The translations under genes and the position numbers were made by a program. Source: UMGS1052 sp045532035 (GTDB lineage: Bacteria; Bacillota; Clostridia; Oscillospirales; CAG-382). Taken from it: a stretch of DNA of 25,033 nt. The notes under the pieces are model-generated. The model was given only the letters and a program-made list of their open reading frames with translations, was not told the DNA's origin and ran no database searches. Positions 8,312 to 15,723 of this stretch are shown one piece after another. Location of the stretch: assembly GCA_045532035.1 (NCBI GenBank), contig JAZSFD010000003.1, positions 1 through 25,033 on the forward strand, written 5' to 3'. Positions within the stretch are counted from its first letter, which is position 1; every line of letters starts with the position of its first letter.

Positions 8312-9127
8312 TCAGCGTTTTGAATGGAGCGCAAGAAGCTTTGAAAGGGTATATTTCAAACGCTGTCTTGTCTCGATCATATCGATGAAGCCGTGTTCAA
8401 GCATAAATTCCGCGCGCTGAAAGCCTGCGGGAAGCTTTTTGCCGGTGGTTTGTTCAATGACGCGCTGACCTGCAAATCCGATGAGAGCTTTGGGCTCGGC
8501 GATGATGATGTCGCCCTGCATTGCAAAGCTTGCGGTAACTCCGCCTGTGGTGGGGTCGGTCAGTACCGCAATATAAAGTCCGCCTGCATCGCTGTGGCGC
8601 TTTGCGGCACCGCTGACCTTTGCCATCTGCATAAGCGAGATGATGCCCTCCTGCATTCTTGCGCCACCTGAGGTCGTAAAGCCGACAACCGGAAGTCCTT
8701 CTTCGGTGGCAAGCTCAAAAAGGCGAGTAATCTTTTCGCCCACAACGCTTCCCATGCTTCCCATCATGAAGTTTGAATCCATGACAAAAAGTGCACATTC
8801 GTTTCCTCCGATCTTTCCGACACCGCAAACAACGCCCTCTTCAAGTCCGCTGGCTTTCTTTGACTTTTCAAGCTTGTCTGAATATTCGGGGAAATCAAGG
8901 ATATTCTCACTTTTGAGTTCTCCGAAATGCTCGGCAAACTCGCCCTCGTCAACCACCAGTGCAAGACGCTCCTTTGCGCCCATGCGCAGATAGGTTCCGC
9001 AATCGGGGCATACCATATCGGTTTTGTAAAATTCAGATCTTTTTGCGCTTCTTTCGCATTTTTTGCAGGTTATCTCTTCATTTTCGGCTTTCTTCTTGAG
9101 AAAACCAAATAAATTCATGATTCCCAA
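8312..9127 (-). CDS. accD: Acetyl-CoA carboxylase carboxyltransferase subunit beta
   Basis: The 271-residue protein has the N-terminal four-Cys zinc ribbon typical of AccD (Cys21, Cys24, Cys40, Cys43) followed by the carboxyltransferase domain. That domain includes FTTSGGARMQEGIISLMQMAK, LTDPTTGGVTASFAMQGDI and IGFAGQRVIEQTT. With AccA it forms the alpha2-beta2 carboxyltransferase. The start is probably TTG at 9127: GGAGG lies 9 nt upstream, within the last codons of fabZ, and the stop of fabZ is only 4 nt away, suggesting translational coupling. The internal ATG at 9118 has only a weak GGG upstream. Confidence 0.95.
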   Translation of the reverse strand: MGIMNLFGFLKKKAENEEITCKKCERSAKRSEFYKTDMVCPDCGTYLRMGAKERLALVVDEGEFAEHFGELKSENILDFPEYSDKLEKSKKASGLEEGVVCGVGKIGGNECALFVMDSNFMMGSMGSVVGEKITRLFELATEEGLPVVGFTTSGGARMQEGIISLMQMAKVSGAAKRHSDAGGLYIAVLTDPTTGGVTASFAMQGDIIIAEPKALIGFAGQRVIEQTTGKKLPAGFQRAEFMLEHGFIDMIETRQRLKYTLSKLLALHSKR

Positions 9128-9131
9128 TTAT

Positions 9132-9566
9132 TTATTCCTCCGAATCGTTTTTGTTACGGGTGATGGCAAATGAAAATTCGGCGCTTACACAAAGCTTACC
9201 GTTCACAAAGCCATGACCCTTTGCAAAATAGAAAGGCTCGCGGACCTTTGTGAGCTCACATTTTGTTTCAAAGGTATCGCCGGGAAGCACAGGATTTCTG
9301 AACTTCACCTTGTCAAGCCCGGTGAAAAAGGGAAGACATCCGTCTTTTATCTCATCCTTAACACAGACGCATACCGACTGGGCAAGTATCTCGCAAAGAA
9401 TGACTCCGGGCACTACGGGATTTCCCGGAAAATGTCCTCTGAGGAAGAATTCTTCTCCGGTTATCTTCTTTTTTGCATATGCCACCCCATCGCATAATTC
9501 CGCTTCATCAATAAGAAGCATATCGTCGCGGTGGGGAAGTATCTTTTTTATCTCTTCGATATTCAT
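9132..9566 (-). CDS. fabZ: 3-hydroxyacyl-ACP dehydratase FabZ
   Basis: The 144-residue hot-dog-fold enzyme dehydrates 3-hydroxyacyl-ACP to trans-2-enoyl-ACP in the elongation cycle. The family motif is complete: LPHRDDMLLID near the N-terminus, then GHFPGNPVVPGVILCEILAQ with catalytic His45 and Glu59. Length fits FabZ rather than the longer FabA, and there is no FabA-like isomerase signature. It follows fabF by 3 nt and its last codons contain the ribosome site for accD. In many Clostridial operons accB sits between fabF and fabZ; here it does not. Confidence 0.96.
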   Translation of the reverse strand: MNIEEIKKILPHRDDMLLIDEAELCDGVAYAKKKITGEEFFLRGHFPGNPVVPGVILCEILAQSVCVCVKDEIKDGCLPFFTGLDKVKFRNPVLPGDTFETKCELTKVREPFYFAKGHGFVNGKLCVSAEFSFAITRNKNDSEE

Positions 9567-9569
9567 GAC

Positions 9570-10805
9570 TTATTCACCGATCTTCTTGAAGCCGATGCAG
9601 GCGTTGTGACCGCCAAAGCCGAGAGATACCGACATTGCAAGCTCGATCTCTGTCTGCTTTGCGGTGTTGGGAGTGTAATTGAGGTCACATTCCTCGTCCT
9701 TTTCGGAATATCCGATGGTGGGAGGCACAAGGTCGTTGCCAAGGGCAAGGATTGCGGCAATTCCCTCGATGGCTCCTGCCGCACCGAGAAGATGACCGGT
9801 CATGGATTTTGTCGAGCTGATGTTCAGCTTGTATGCGTCATCACCGAAGACATTCTTGAGAGCCCGGGTTTCTGTCTTGTCGTTGAGAGGAGTGCTTGTG
9901 CCGTGGGCGTTGACATAGATCTTTGATGCATCCGTGTCGGCCCCCGATTCCTTGAAGCAATCGGAGATGGCTCTTGCGGAAGAGGTGGCTGTTCCGTCGG
10001 GGGCTGTGACATGGAATGCATCGCAGGTGCTTCCGTAGCCGACAACTTCTGCATATATCTTTGCGCCGCGCGCCTTTGCGTGCTCATATTCTTCAACCAC
10101 AAGTGCGCCTGCGCCTTCACCCATTACAAATCCGCTTCTTCTCTTGTCAAAGGGAACGCAAGCAGTTGCAGGATCGGTACATTCGGTAAGTGCCATGCAG
10201 TTGATAAAGCCTGCAACCGCAAGGGGGGATATGCTTGCTTCAACTCCGCCTGCGATGATCGCATCGGCATAGCCTGCCTTGATGGCTCTGTATGCTTCGC
10301 CGATGGCAGTGGTACCTGTGGCACACGCGGTAGATATCGACATACAGGGACCTTTTGCACAGACTCTGATGGCAATGTTTCCTGCCGCCATATTCGAGAT
10401 CATTTTGGGAATAAAATGGGGGGAAACTCTTGTGGGACCGCGGGTTATGAGGTTGTTGTGTTCGGTAACAAAGGTTTCAAAACCGCCGATACCCGAGCCG
10501 AAGTATACTCCGAAGCGTTCGGGCTCGATATTGTTTTCAATTCCGCTGTCGGTCACTGCCTGAACAGCCGATGCTAAAGCGAACTGAACGAAACGGTCAC
10601 ACCTTCTGACTTCGCCCTTTTCCATATAAAGGGTGGGGTCAAAATCGCGGACCTCGCCTGCAAGCTTTGCGCGGTAATCGGTGGTATCAAAGCTTTTGAT
10701 AAAATCGATTCCGCATTTGCCGTTCTTTATGCTGTCCCAGAAGCTTTCGACATCACAACCCACGGGAGTGATGGCTCCGAGACCTGTTATAACTACTCTT
10801 TTCAT
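9570..10805 (-). CDS. fabF: 3-oxoacyl-ACP synthase II (FabF)
   Basis: The 411-residue condensing enzyme extends acyl-ACP with malonyl-ACP. The Cys-His-His triad is present: Cys161 in STACATGTTAIGEA, His301 in VNAHGTSTPLND, and His338 in STKSMTGHLLGAAG. The C-terminal glycine-rich GFGGHNACIGF closes the fold. The length is normal for FabF (about 411). ATG 10805 has GGAGG upstream. It lies between fabG (26-nt gap) and fabZ (3-nt gap), so expression is operonic. No fabB is seen, as usual in Clostridia. Confidence 0.97.
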   Translation of the reverse strand: MKRVVITGLGAITPVGCDVESFWDSIKNGKCGIDFIKSFDTTDYRAKLAGEVRDFDPTLYMEKGEVRRCDRFVQFALASAVQAVTDSGIENNIEPERFGVYFGSGIGGFETFVTEHNNLITRGPTRVSPHFIPKMISNMAAGNIAIRVCAKGPCMSISTACATGTTAIGEAYRAIKAGYADAIIAGGVEASISPLAVAGFINCMALTECTDPATACVPFDKRRSGFVMGEGAGALVVEEYEHAKARGAKIYAEVVGYGSTCDAFHVTAPDGTATSSARAISDCFKESGADTDASKIYVNAHGTSTPLNDKTETRALKNVFGDDAYKLNISSTKSMTGHLLGAAGAIEGIAAILALGNDLVPPTIGYSEKDEECDLNYTPNTAKQTEIELAMSVSLGFGGHNACIGFKKIGE

Positions 10806-10831
10806 TTGTGTTGTCCTCCGTTTAGAAGTGA

Positions 10832-11572
10832 TCAGATGGCAAGACCGCCGTCGACGCGTATTGTCTCACCTGTGATGTAATCAGACATTTCCGAGGAAAG
10901 AAAAACTGCAAGATTTGCCACATCCTCGGGTGAGCCGAGTCTTCCCTTGGGAATTGACTTCAGAAACTCTTCCGAAGAATCAAGATCCTTTGTCATGTCT
11001 GTGGTGATAAATCCGGGAGCTATGGCGTTGCAGCAGACATTCTTTGCTCCAAGCTCACGGGCGGTGACTTTTGTAAGCGCGATAACTCCCGCTTTTGATG
11101 CCGAATAGTTTGCCTGCCCTGCAAGACCTAAAAGTCCCGAAACCGAGGAAATGTTTACTATTTTTCCGTATTTTTTTCTGATAAATGTTCTTCCGCAGGC
11201 CTTTATCATATTAAAGCAGCCCTTGAGATTTGTGTTGATCACGGCGTCAAATTCTTCGTCATCCATGGCAACAAGCAGATTGTCTCTTGTGATGCCTGCG
11301 TTGTTGATAAGGATTTCGAAACTTCCGAAATCGTCAAGGATGCTCTTGACAGTCAGCTTACATTCCTCGGAGGATGCGACATTACACTTGTAAATTTCGC
11401 ATCTTGCGCCGTAGGACTCGGCTTTTTCTTTTACTTCCTGCGCTTTTTCAATATTTCCGTTGTATATGACCGCCACATTTGCGCCAAGAGAGGCGAATTT
11501 TTCGGCAATGCCTGCGCCGATGCCGCGGGAGCCGCCTGTGACGATGGCTGTTTTTCCTTTAAGATCTGTCAT
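10832..11572 (-). CDS. fabG: 3-oxoacyl-ACP reductase FabG
   Basis: The 246-residue short-chain dehydrogenase reduces 3-oxoacyl-ACP with NADPH. It shows the cofactor motif TGGSRGIG (residues 12-19), NNAG (90-93), and the catalytic Ser143, Tyr156 and Lys160 in NISSVSG and YSASK. The C-terminal YITGETIRVDGGLAI is typical of FabG. Two ATGs are possible: 11578 overlaps the fabD stop as ATGA, while 11572 has AAAGG at 9-nt spacing and gives the usual short N-terminus, so I prefer 11572. Its place inside the fab operon distinguishes it from the unrelated SDR at 19104. Confidence 0.95.
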   Translation of the reverse strand: MTDLKGKTAIVTGGSRGIGAGIAEKFASLGANVAVIYNGNIEKAQEVKEKAESYGARCEIYKCNVASSEECKLTVKSILDDFGSFEILINNAGITRDNLLVAMDDEEFDAVINTNLKGCFNMIKACGRTFIRKKYGKIVNISSVSGLLGLAGQANYSASKAGVIALTKVTARELGAKNVCCNAIAPGFITTDMTKDLDSSEEFLKSIPKGRLGSPEDVANLAVFLSSEMSDYITGETIRVDGGLAI

Positions 11573-11574
11573 GT

Positions 11575-12492
11575 TCATTCACCTTTAATAGCTGAAACGG
11601 TGGAAGCAAGACTTTCGGCGTCCTGTACCGAATAGGTTTTTACATCCTTGGAGATCTTCTTTATAAGTCCGCAAAGGGTCTTGCCTGCGCCGACCTCAAT
11701 AAAATCGGTCACGCCGTCGGCAATCATATTTTCGACGGTTTCCTGCCATCTGACAGGGCTCATCATCTGGTTTTCAAGATATTCCGCCACATTTTCGCCA
11801 TAAGGCTTTGCGGTATAGTTTGCGTAAACCGAAATTTCGGGAGCTTTTATATCGCAATCTGAAAGATACTCTCCGAACGCCTTTGCCGCATCTGTCATGA
11901 AAGGGGAGTGGAAAGCGGCGCTTACCGCAAGAGGTATCGCCTTTCCGCCCATTTGGGCAGCTTTTTTGGAAAAAGCATCAACGCTTGCCTTAAGCCCTGA
12001 AATTACGGTTTGGCCGGGGCAGTTGTAGTTTACGGCGTAGAGCTTGTCATATGCTTTGACAGCCTCTGTTACATCGTCTGCTTCGAGTTTTACGATGGCA
12101 CTCATGGCAGTATCGGCTTTGCCTGCCGCCTCGTGCATGAGAGCTCCTCTTTTTGTGACGATCTCAAAGCCTTTTTCGGGAGTGTAAGCGCCTGCATAAG
12201 CGAGGGCTGCAATTTCTCCGAGAGAAAAGCCTGCCACACAGTCTGCCTTGATGCCGTTCTTTTCAAGCGCGGCACAGGCTGCCATTTCAACAAGGTAAAG
12301 ACAAGGCTGAGTGTTGCAGGTGAGTTTGAGTTCTTCATCGGTACCTTCAAACGATTGCTTCATGGTGCTGGGACGAATGCTTTCGGCCTTTTCATAAAGC
12401 GCTTTTGCCGCATCGACTGTGTCATAAAGAGACTTTCCCATGCCGACATACTGTGCGCCCTGACCTGAAAATACAAATGCTATTTTACCCAT
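11575..12492 (-). CDS. fabD: Malonyl-CoA:ACP transacylase
   Basis: The 305-residue enzyme moves malonyl from CoA to acyl carrier protein, feeding both FabH and FabF. The acyltransferase motifs are GQGAQYVGMGK near the N-terminus, the nucleophile Ser90 in AGFSLGEIAAL, and His195 in VSAAFHSPFM. Length is standard (about 310). Its start overlaps the end of fabK by 13 nt and its stop touches fabG, so these three genes are probably translationally coupled. Confidence 0.96.
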   Translation of the reverse strand: MGKIAFVFSGQGAQYVGMGKSLYDTVDAAKALYEKAESIRPSTMKQSFEGTDEELKLTCNTQPCLYLVEMAACAALEKNGIKADCVAGFSLGEIAALAYAGAYTPEKGFEIVTKRGALMHEAAGKADTAMSAIVKLEADDVTEAVKAYDKLYAVNYNCPGQTVISGLKASVDAFSKKAAQMGGKAIPLAVSAAFHSPFMTDAAKAFGEYLSDCDIKAPEISVYANYTAKPYGENVAEYLENQMMSPVRWQETVENMIADGVTDFIEVGAGKTLCGLIKKISKDVKTYSVQDAESLASTVSAIKGE

Positions 12493-13424
12493 TGTTTTGC
12501 TCCGTTCAAAATAGTTTCTGCCTCATCGAAGATCTCTTCGATGATCTCTTTTGCCGACTGCTCCTTGTTTACAAGACCCGATATCTGTCCTGCAAGGAAG
12601 CAGCCCTTCTTTTCGTCTCCGTCAACGACTGCGGCACGGAGTGTGCCCACAGCAAGAGCTTCAAGCTCGTCGTTGGGGATGTCGGTGTATTCAAGCTTTG
12701 CGTAATTTCTGGAAAATGCTGTCTTGATGCTTCTGACGGGATGCCCGAGGCGTCTTCCCGTGACTATTGTCGCAGTGTCGTTGGCAGAAAGCACCTTGTC
12801 TTTATATCCGCGGCTGATGCTGCATTCATGCGCCGCAAGAAAACGGGTTCCGATCTGGATTCCGCAGGCACCGAGCATAAGAGCTGCCGCGGCACCTCTT
12901 CCGTCGGCAATGCCGCCTGCTGCGATAACAGGAATACTCACTGCGTCGCAGACCTGGGGAACAAGAGCCATGGTCGTCATTTCACCGACATGGCCTCCCG
13001 ATTCACCGCCTTCGGCAATAACAGCATCTGCCCCTGCACGCTCCGCAAGCTTTGCAAAGGCGGCAGAAGGAACGACGGGAATTACTTTGATGCCCGCTTC
13101 CTTCCACATAGGTATATATTTTCCCGCGCTTCCGGCACCTGTGGTCACGACCGCGACCTTTTTGCGAGCCAGAAGCGCTGCAATATCGTCAATGTTTTCG
13201 CCCATGAGCATGACATTCACGCCAAAGGGCTTATCTGTGAGAGAAAAGGCAAGATCGATCTGTTCTTCGATCTTTTCCACATTTCCGCTTGCTGCGGAAA
13301 CGATTCCAAGTCCGCCTGCATTTGAGACGGCGGCGGCGAGCACGGCGTCGGAAATGTGCGCCATGCCGCCCTGAAAAATGGGGTATCTGATACCCACCAT
13401 GTCACAAAGTGTTGTGTGGATCAT
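12480..13424 (-). CDS. fabK: FMN-dependent enoyl-ACP reductase FabK
   Basis: The 314-residue TIM-barrel flavoprotein of the nitronate-monooxygenase-like family performs the last reduction of the elongation cycle. Visible features are YPIFQGGMAHISDAVLAAAVSNAGGLG at the N-terminus, EGGESGGHVG, VIAAGGIADGRGAAAALMLGACGIQIGTRFLA (the FMN phosphate site), and the C-terminal AGQISGLVNKEQSA typical of FabK. Its position between acpP and fabD separates it from nitronate monooxygenases of the same fold. No fabI or fabL is seen here, so FabK is the enoyl reductase supported by this window. FabK enzymes are known to be insensitive to triclosan. Confidence 0.95.
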   Translation of the reverse strand: MIHTTLCDMVGIRYPIFQGGMAHISDAVLAAAVSNAGGLGIVSAASGNVEKIEEQIDLAFSLTDKPFGVNVMLMGENIDDIAALLARKKVAVVTTGAGSAGKYIPMWKEAGIKVIPVVPSAAFAKLAERAGADAVIAEGGESGGHVGEMTTMALVPQVCDAVSIPVIAAGGIADGRGAAAALMLGACGIQIGTRFLAAHECSISRGYKDKVLSANDTATIVTGRRLGHPVRSIKTAFSRNYAKLEYTDIPNDELEALAVGTLRAAVVDGDEKKGCFLAGQISGLVNKEQSAKEIIEEIFDEAETILNGAKQWVK

Positions 13425-13452
13425 TTTTCTTTACCTGACCGTTTTGCAAGAC

Positions 13453-13674
13453 TTATTCAGCCTTGCCGTCGATGTAAGCAACAAGCTCTTTTACGGATTT
13501 GCCGACTTCGCCGGGCTTAAGCTCGATGCCGAATTCGTCTTCCATCTCCATAAGGATCTCAACTGTGTCGAGCGAGTCAACGCCGAGATCTTCGAAGGTT
13601 GTTTCTTCTGTGATTTCAGCTACATCGATGTCGAGGTGGTCTGCGAGAAGTTCCTTTACTTTTTCAAGTGTCAT
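13453..13674 (-). CDS. acpP: Acyl carrier protein
   Basis: The 73-residue acidic carrier holds growing acyl chains on phosphopantetheine attached to Ser34 in the conserved GVDSLDTVEIL. The frame can be extended to an ATG at 13689, but that ATG overlaps the ribosome site: GGAGG is 8 nt upstream of ATG 13674, which gives MTLEKVKELL and the standard length. It lies between fabH and fabK in the operon and serves every enzyme encoded around it. Confidence 0.96.
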   Translation of the reverse strand: MTLEKVKELLADHLDIDVAEITEETTFEDLGVDSLDTVEILMEMEDEFGIELKPGEVGKSVKELVAYIDGKAE

Positions 13675-13730
13675 GATAAAATCCTCCATGATATAAAAAT
13701 TTAATTTTTGGTTTGTTTATGTAATGGTTG

Positions 13731-14684
13731 TTACCATTCGATAAGGAATGCGGCGCTTGAAAGTCCGCCGCCAAAGGCTGACATTACGATCTTGTCACCG
13801 CGCATGAGCTTTCCTGAGCGGGCAAGCTCGTCAAGAGCCATGGGCACGCTTGCCGACGAAGTGTTTCCGTGTTTGTCGATGTTGATGACGAATTTGTCAA
13901 GCGAGATCTTGAGGCGCTTGGAGGCAAATTCGATGATTCTGATATTTGCCTGGTGAGTGACCACATGGTCTATATCTTCAAGAAGAAGTCCTGCATCAAA
14001 GGTTACCTGCTTGATATCCTCCACAATTCTGTTTACGGCGAATTTGAAGGTCTCCTGACCGTCCATGAAGACGAAAGGATGCTTTTGATCTTTTTCAAAG
14101 AAGGGCGATGCTCCCGAATAGCTTGGGATCTCGATGACTTCGTTTCCGCCGTAGGTGCTGATCTTGGAGGCGAGATATCCGTCGCCCTTGCCGATGACAG
14201 CGGCACCCGCACCGTCGCCGAAAATGACACAGGTGCTTCTGTCTGCCCAGTCGATAAGCTTGCTCATGCGCTCGGAGCCGATGACAAGGATTTTTTCATA
14301 TCCCGGGCGAGCCATATATGAAACTGCCGTTTCAAGCGCAAAGAGAAAACCGCTGCACGCAGAGTTTACATCAAAAGCGGGGCAGGTGGCACCGATTGCC
14401 TTCTGCACATAGCCCGCCACTGTGGGACAAACACATTCCGAGGAGATGGTCGCCGCAATGATAAGGTCGATATCATCCGCAAAAAGACCTGCCGAAACAA
14501 GAGCGCGCTTGGCTGCCTGAGCTGCAAATTCCTCTGCGGTCTCGCCGGTTGAAACGTGTCTTTCCTTAACACCGACGCGCTGGATGATCCATTCGTCGGA
14601 GGTGTCCACAAGCTTTGCAAGGTCGTTGTTTGTTACAATTTTTTCGGGAACGTAAGAGCCTGTTCCGAGAAATCTTATCGACAT
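13731..14684 (-). CDS. fabH: 3-oxoacyl-ACP synthase III (FabH)
   Basis: The 317-residue enzyme starts fatty-acid synthesis by condensing an acyl-CoA primer with malonyl-ACP. The triad is Cys110 (DVNSACSGF), His244 (VVTHQANIRI) and Asn274 (HGNTSSAS). Start ATG 14684 gives MSIRFLGTGSYVPEKIV, with AAAGGA 9-10 nt upstream; the frame continues open to 14762, but that part is the palindrome array and is not a normal FabH N-terminus. It is the first biosynthetic gene after the regulator and follows four copies of the putative operator, so its expression should respond to the TetR protein. Primer choice (straight or branched) cannot be read from the sequence. Confidence 0.96.
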   Translation of the reverse strand: MSIRFLGTGSYVPEKIVTNNDLAKLVDTSDEWIIQRVGVKERHVSTGETAEEFAAQAAKRALVSAGLFADDIDLIIAATISSECVCPTVAGYVQKAIGATCPAFDVNSACSGFLFALETAVSYMARPGYEKILVIGSERMSKLIDWADRSTCVIFGDGAGAAVIGKGDGYLASKISTYGGNEVIEIPSYSGASPFFEKDQKHPFVFMDGQETFKFAVNRIVEDIKQVTFDAGLLLEDIDHVVTHQANIRIIEFASKRLKISLDKFVINIDKHGNTSSASVPMALDELARSGKLMRGDKIVMSAFGGGLSSAAFLIEW

Positions 14685-14706
14685 TGTAAGAGATCCTTTC
14701 CTTTCG

Positions 14707-14884
14707 TCAGCACGGGATGTGCTGAAAATATTTTTTCGGGAATCCTCCCGAAGGTTCAGCACGGTGTGTGCCGGATATTTTTTTCGGGGAAAACTCCCCG
14801 ACTCAGCACATTGTGTGCTGGATATATATTTACGGGAGAAACTCCCGTTTTATGCTTAGTTGAACTACAGCACAGACTGTGCTG
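14707..14884. promoter_or_regulatory. Array of four 17-bp palindromic operators between tetR and fabH
   Basis: Four copies of CAGCAC-N5-GTGCTG lie at 14708-14724, 14757-14773 (one mismatch, GTGCCG), 14804-14820 and 14868-14884. Their centres are 49, 47 and 64 bp apart. The best copy extends to 9-bp arms (TACAGCACA and TGTGCTGTA around GAC). The same palindrome occurs once more in front of tetR. An inverted repeat of this size is what TetR dimers usually bind, so these are inferred operators of the adjacent regulator. I see no convincing promoter inside the array; the sites may act as roadblocks or titrate the repressor. Confidence 0.75.
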
Positions 14885-14918
14885 TAATTTTTTTCAACCG
14901 TGTCCGCACGGTTGAAAA
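14735..14918. repeat. Second hairpin family interleaved with the operators
   Basis: Four further perfect inverted repeats alternate with the operators: 14735-14752 (TTCGGGA/TCCCGAA), 14785-14800 (CGGGGA/TCCCCG), 14832-14848 (ACGGGAG/CTCCCGT) and 14891-14918 (12-bp arms around TCCG, directly after the tetR stop). Three share a CGGGA-like core but with compensating differences in both arms; the fourth is unrelated in sequence. On the minus strand most are followed by A-rich sequence rather than T runs, so they are not ordinary terminators. They may fold in the tetR-fabH transcript. Confidence 0.7.
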
Positions 14919-15500
14919 TCATTTTCTCATGCCTTCAAGCAGAAAGCCGAAGGTGTATTTGTAATATTCAAGGGCCTCTTCCTTGGGAATACCGCGGCTG
15001 ACCGCGTCGGCGTTGAAGCCGCGGATGAAGCACCAGATGGAATAGCTGACCTTGTGCGAGTCGACATTTTTGATAAAGCCTTTTGCTTTGGCGATGTCGA
15101 TGATCTTTTCGATCTGTCCCGTCCACCAGTCGCAGTTGCTCTTGGAGAGGGAATCGTGCTCGAAGATGTAGTGATTGAAGTTCATTTTGGTTTCATAAGA
15201 GCGCACGATAGTGTGAAGGCACGCTTTCATGACATAATCGAAGAACTCGTCTGCCGTGTTGAAATCGGCGGTAAGCTCTGTTCTGATCTTGAGGATCGAA
15301 CGGGCGTAGATGGTTTCAAGCACATCGTCGATGTTGTGGAAACGGTTATAAAAAACTCTGTTGGTAATGCCAAGGGTCGAAAGAAGCTTGCTGACCGTGA
15401 CATTCTTTGCGCCCAAAGAAATTGCAAGCTTTTCGGCGGCGTCAAGGATGGTATCGGACATTTCATCAACAATAAGCTCGTCTTTTTTTGTCGTTGCCAT
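14919..15500 (-). CDS. TetR/AcrR-family regulator of the fatty-acid operon
   Basis: The 193-residue protein has an N-terminal helix-turn-helix (about residues 18-62: ILDAAEKLAISLGAKNVTVSKLLSTLGITNRVFYNRFHNIDDVLETIYAR), typical of TetR, and a divergent all-helical ligand domain. ATG 15500 has GGAGG 6 nt upstream; longer starts run into the operator and promoter. It heads the fab operon, with one putative operator on its own promoter and four before fabH, so it probably represses itself and the genes behind it, perhaps sensing an acyl-CoA or acyl-ACP (inference). The well-known Firmicute regulators of this pathway are FapR and MarR-type FabT; this is neither. Confidence 0.9.
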   Translation of the reverse strand: MATTKKDELIVDEMSDTILDAAEKLAISLGAKNVTVSKLLSTLGITNRVFYNRFHNIDDVLETIYARSILKIRTELTADFNTADEFFDYVMKACLHTIVRSYETKMNFNHYIFEHDSLSKSNCDWWTGQIEKIIDIAKAKGFIKNVDSHKVSYSIWCFIRGFNADAVSRGIPKEEALEYYKYTFGFLLEGMRK

Positions 15501-15517
15501 TTTGCACCTCCAAAGTT

Positions 15518-15536
15518 TCAGCACAGCGTGTGCTGA
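15518..15536. promoter_or_regulatory. Operator overlapping the tetR transcription start
   Basis: TCAGCAC-AGCGT-GTGCTGA is a perfect 7-bp-arm palindrome, the same motif as the array before fabH. Its near edge is 4 nt from the -10 box, so the predicted transcription start falls inside it: a placement that fits repression. Confidence 0.75.
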
Positions 15537-15540
15537 GTAT

Positions 15541-15569
15541 ATTATAGCATCGTCATCGGCGTTTGTCAA
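15541..15569 (-). promoter_or_regulatory. Consensus sigma-A promoter of tetR and the fab operon
   Basis: On the minus strand there is a perfect -35 TTGACA (15564-15569), a 17-nt spacer and a perfect -10 TATAAT (15541-15546). It is the only full-consensus promoter in the window. The adjacent operator suggests a strong promoter held in check. Confidence 0.88.
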
Positions 15570-15657
15570 TAGTTTTTGTTAAAAAAGCGAAAAACTTCAT
15601 GTTGTAGCTGTTTTTACTACAAAATACAAGATATTGATATAAATGTTTTGTTTTTTA

Positions 15658-15686
15658 TTGACTTTTTCCGGCAATTGGGTTATCAT
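15658..15686 (+). promoter_or_regulatory. Sigma-A promoter of the sialidase-like gene
   Basis: TTGACT (15658-15663) and TATCAT (15681-15686) have a 17-nt spacer and lie about 37 nt upstream of ATG 15724. The region between this and the tetR promoter (15570-15657) is A/T-rich with no other feature seen. Confidence 0.6.
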
Positions 15687-15723
15687 TGAAAAAAGACTTT
15701 TCCTTAATAGGTAGGATGTAAAA

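Noticed and set aside
14685..14762. N-terminal extension of FabH into the palindrome array
   Set aside because: The frame is open, but the ribosome site and normal FabH N-terminus point to ATG 14684.
14735..14918. The B hairpins as Rho-independent terminators of tetR
   Set aside because: On the minus strand the stems are followed by A-rich tracts, not T runs, and there is no clear promoter after them to drive fabH.
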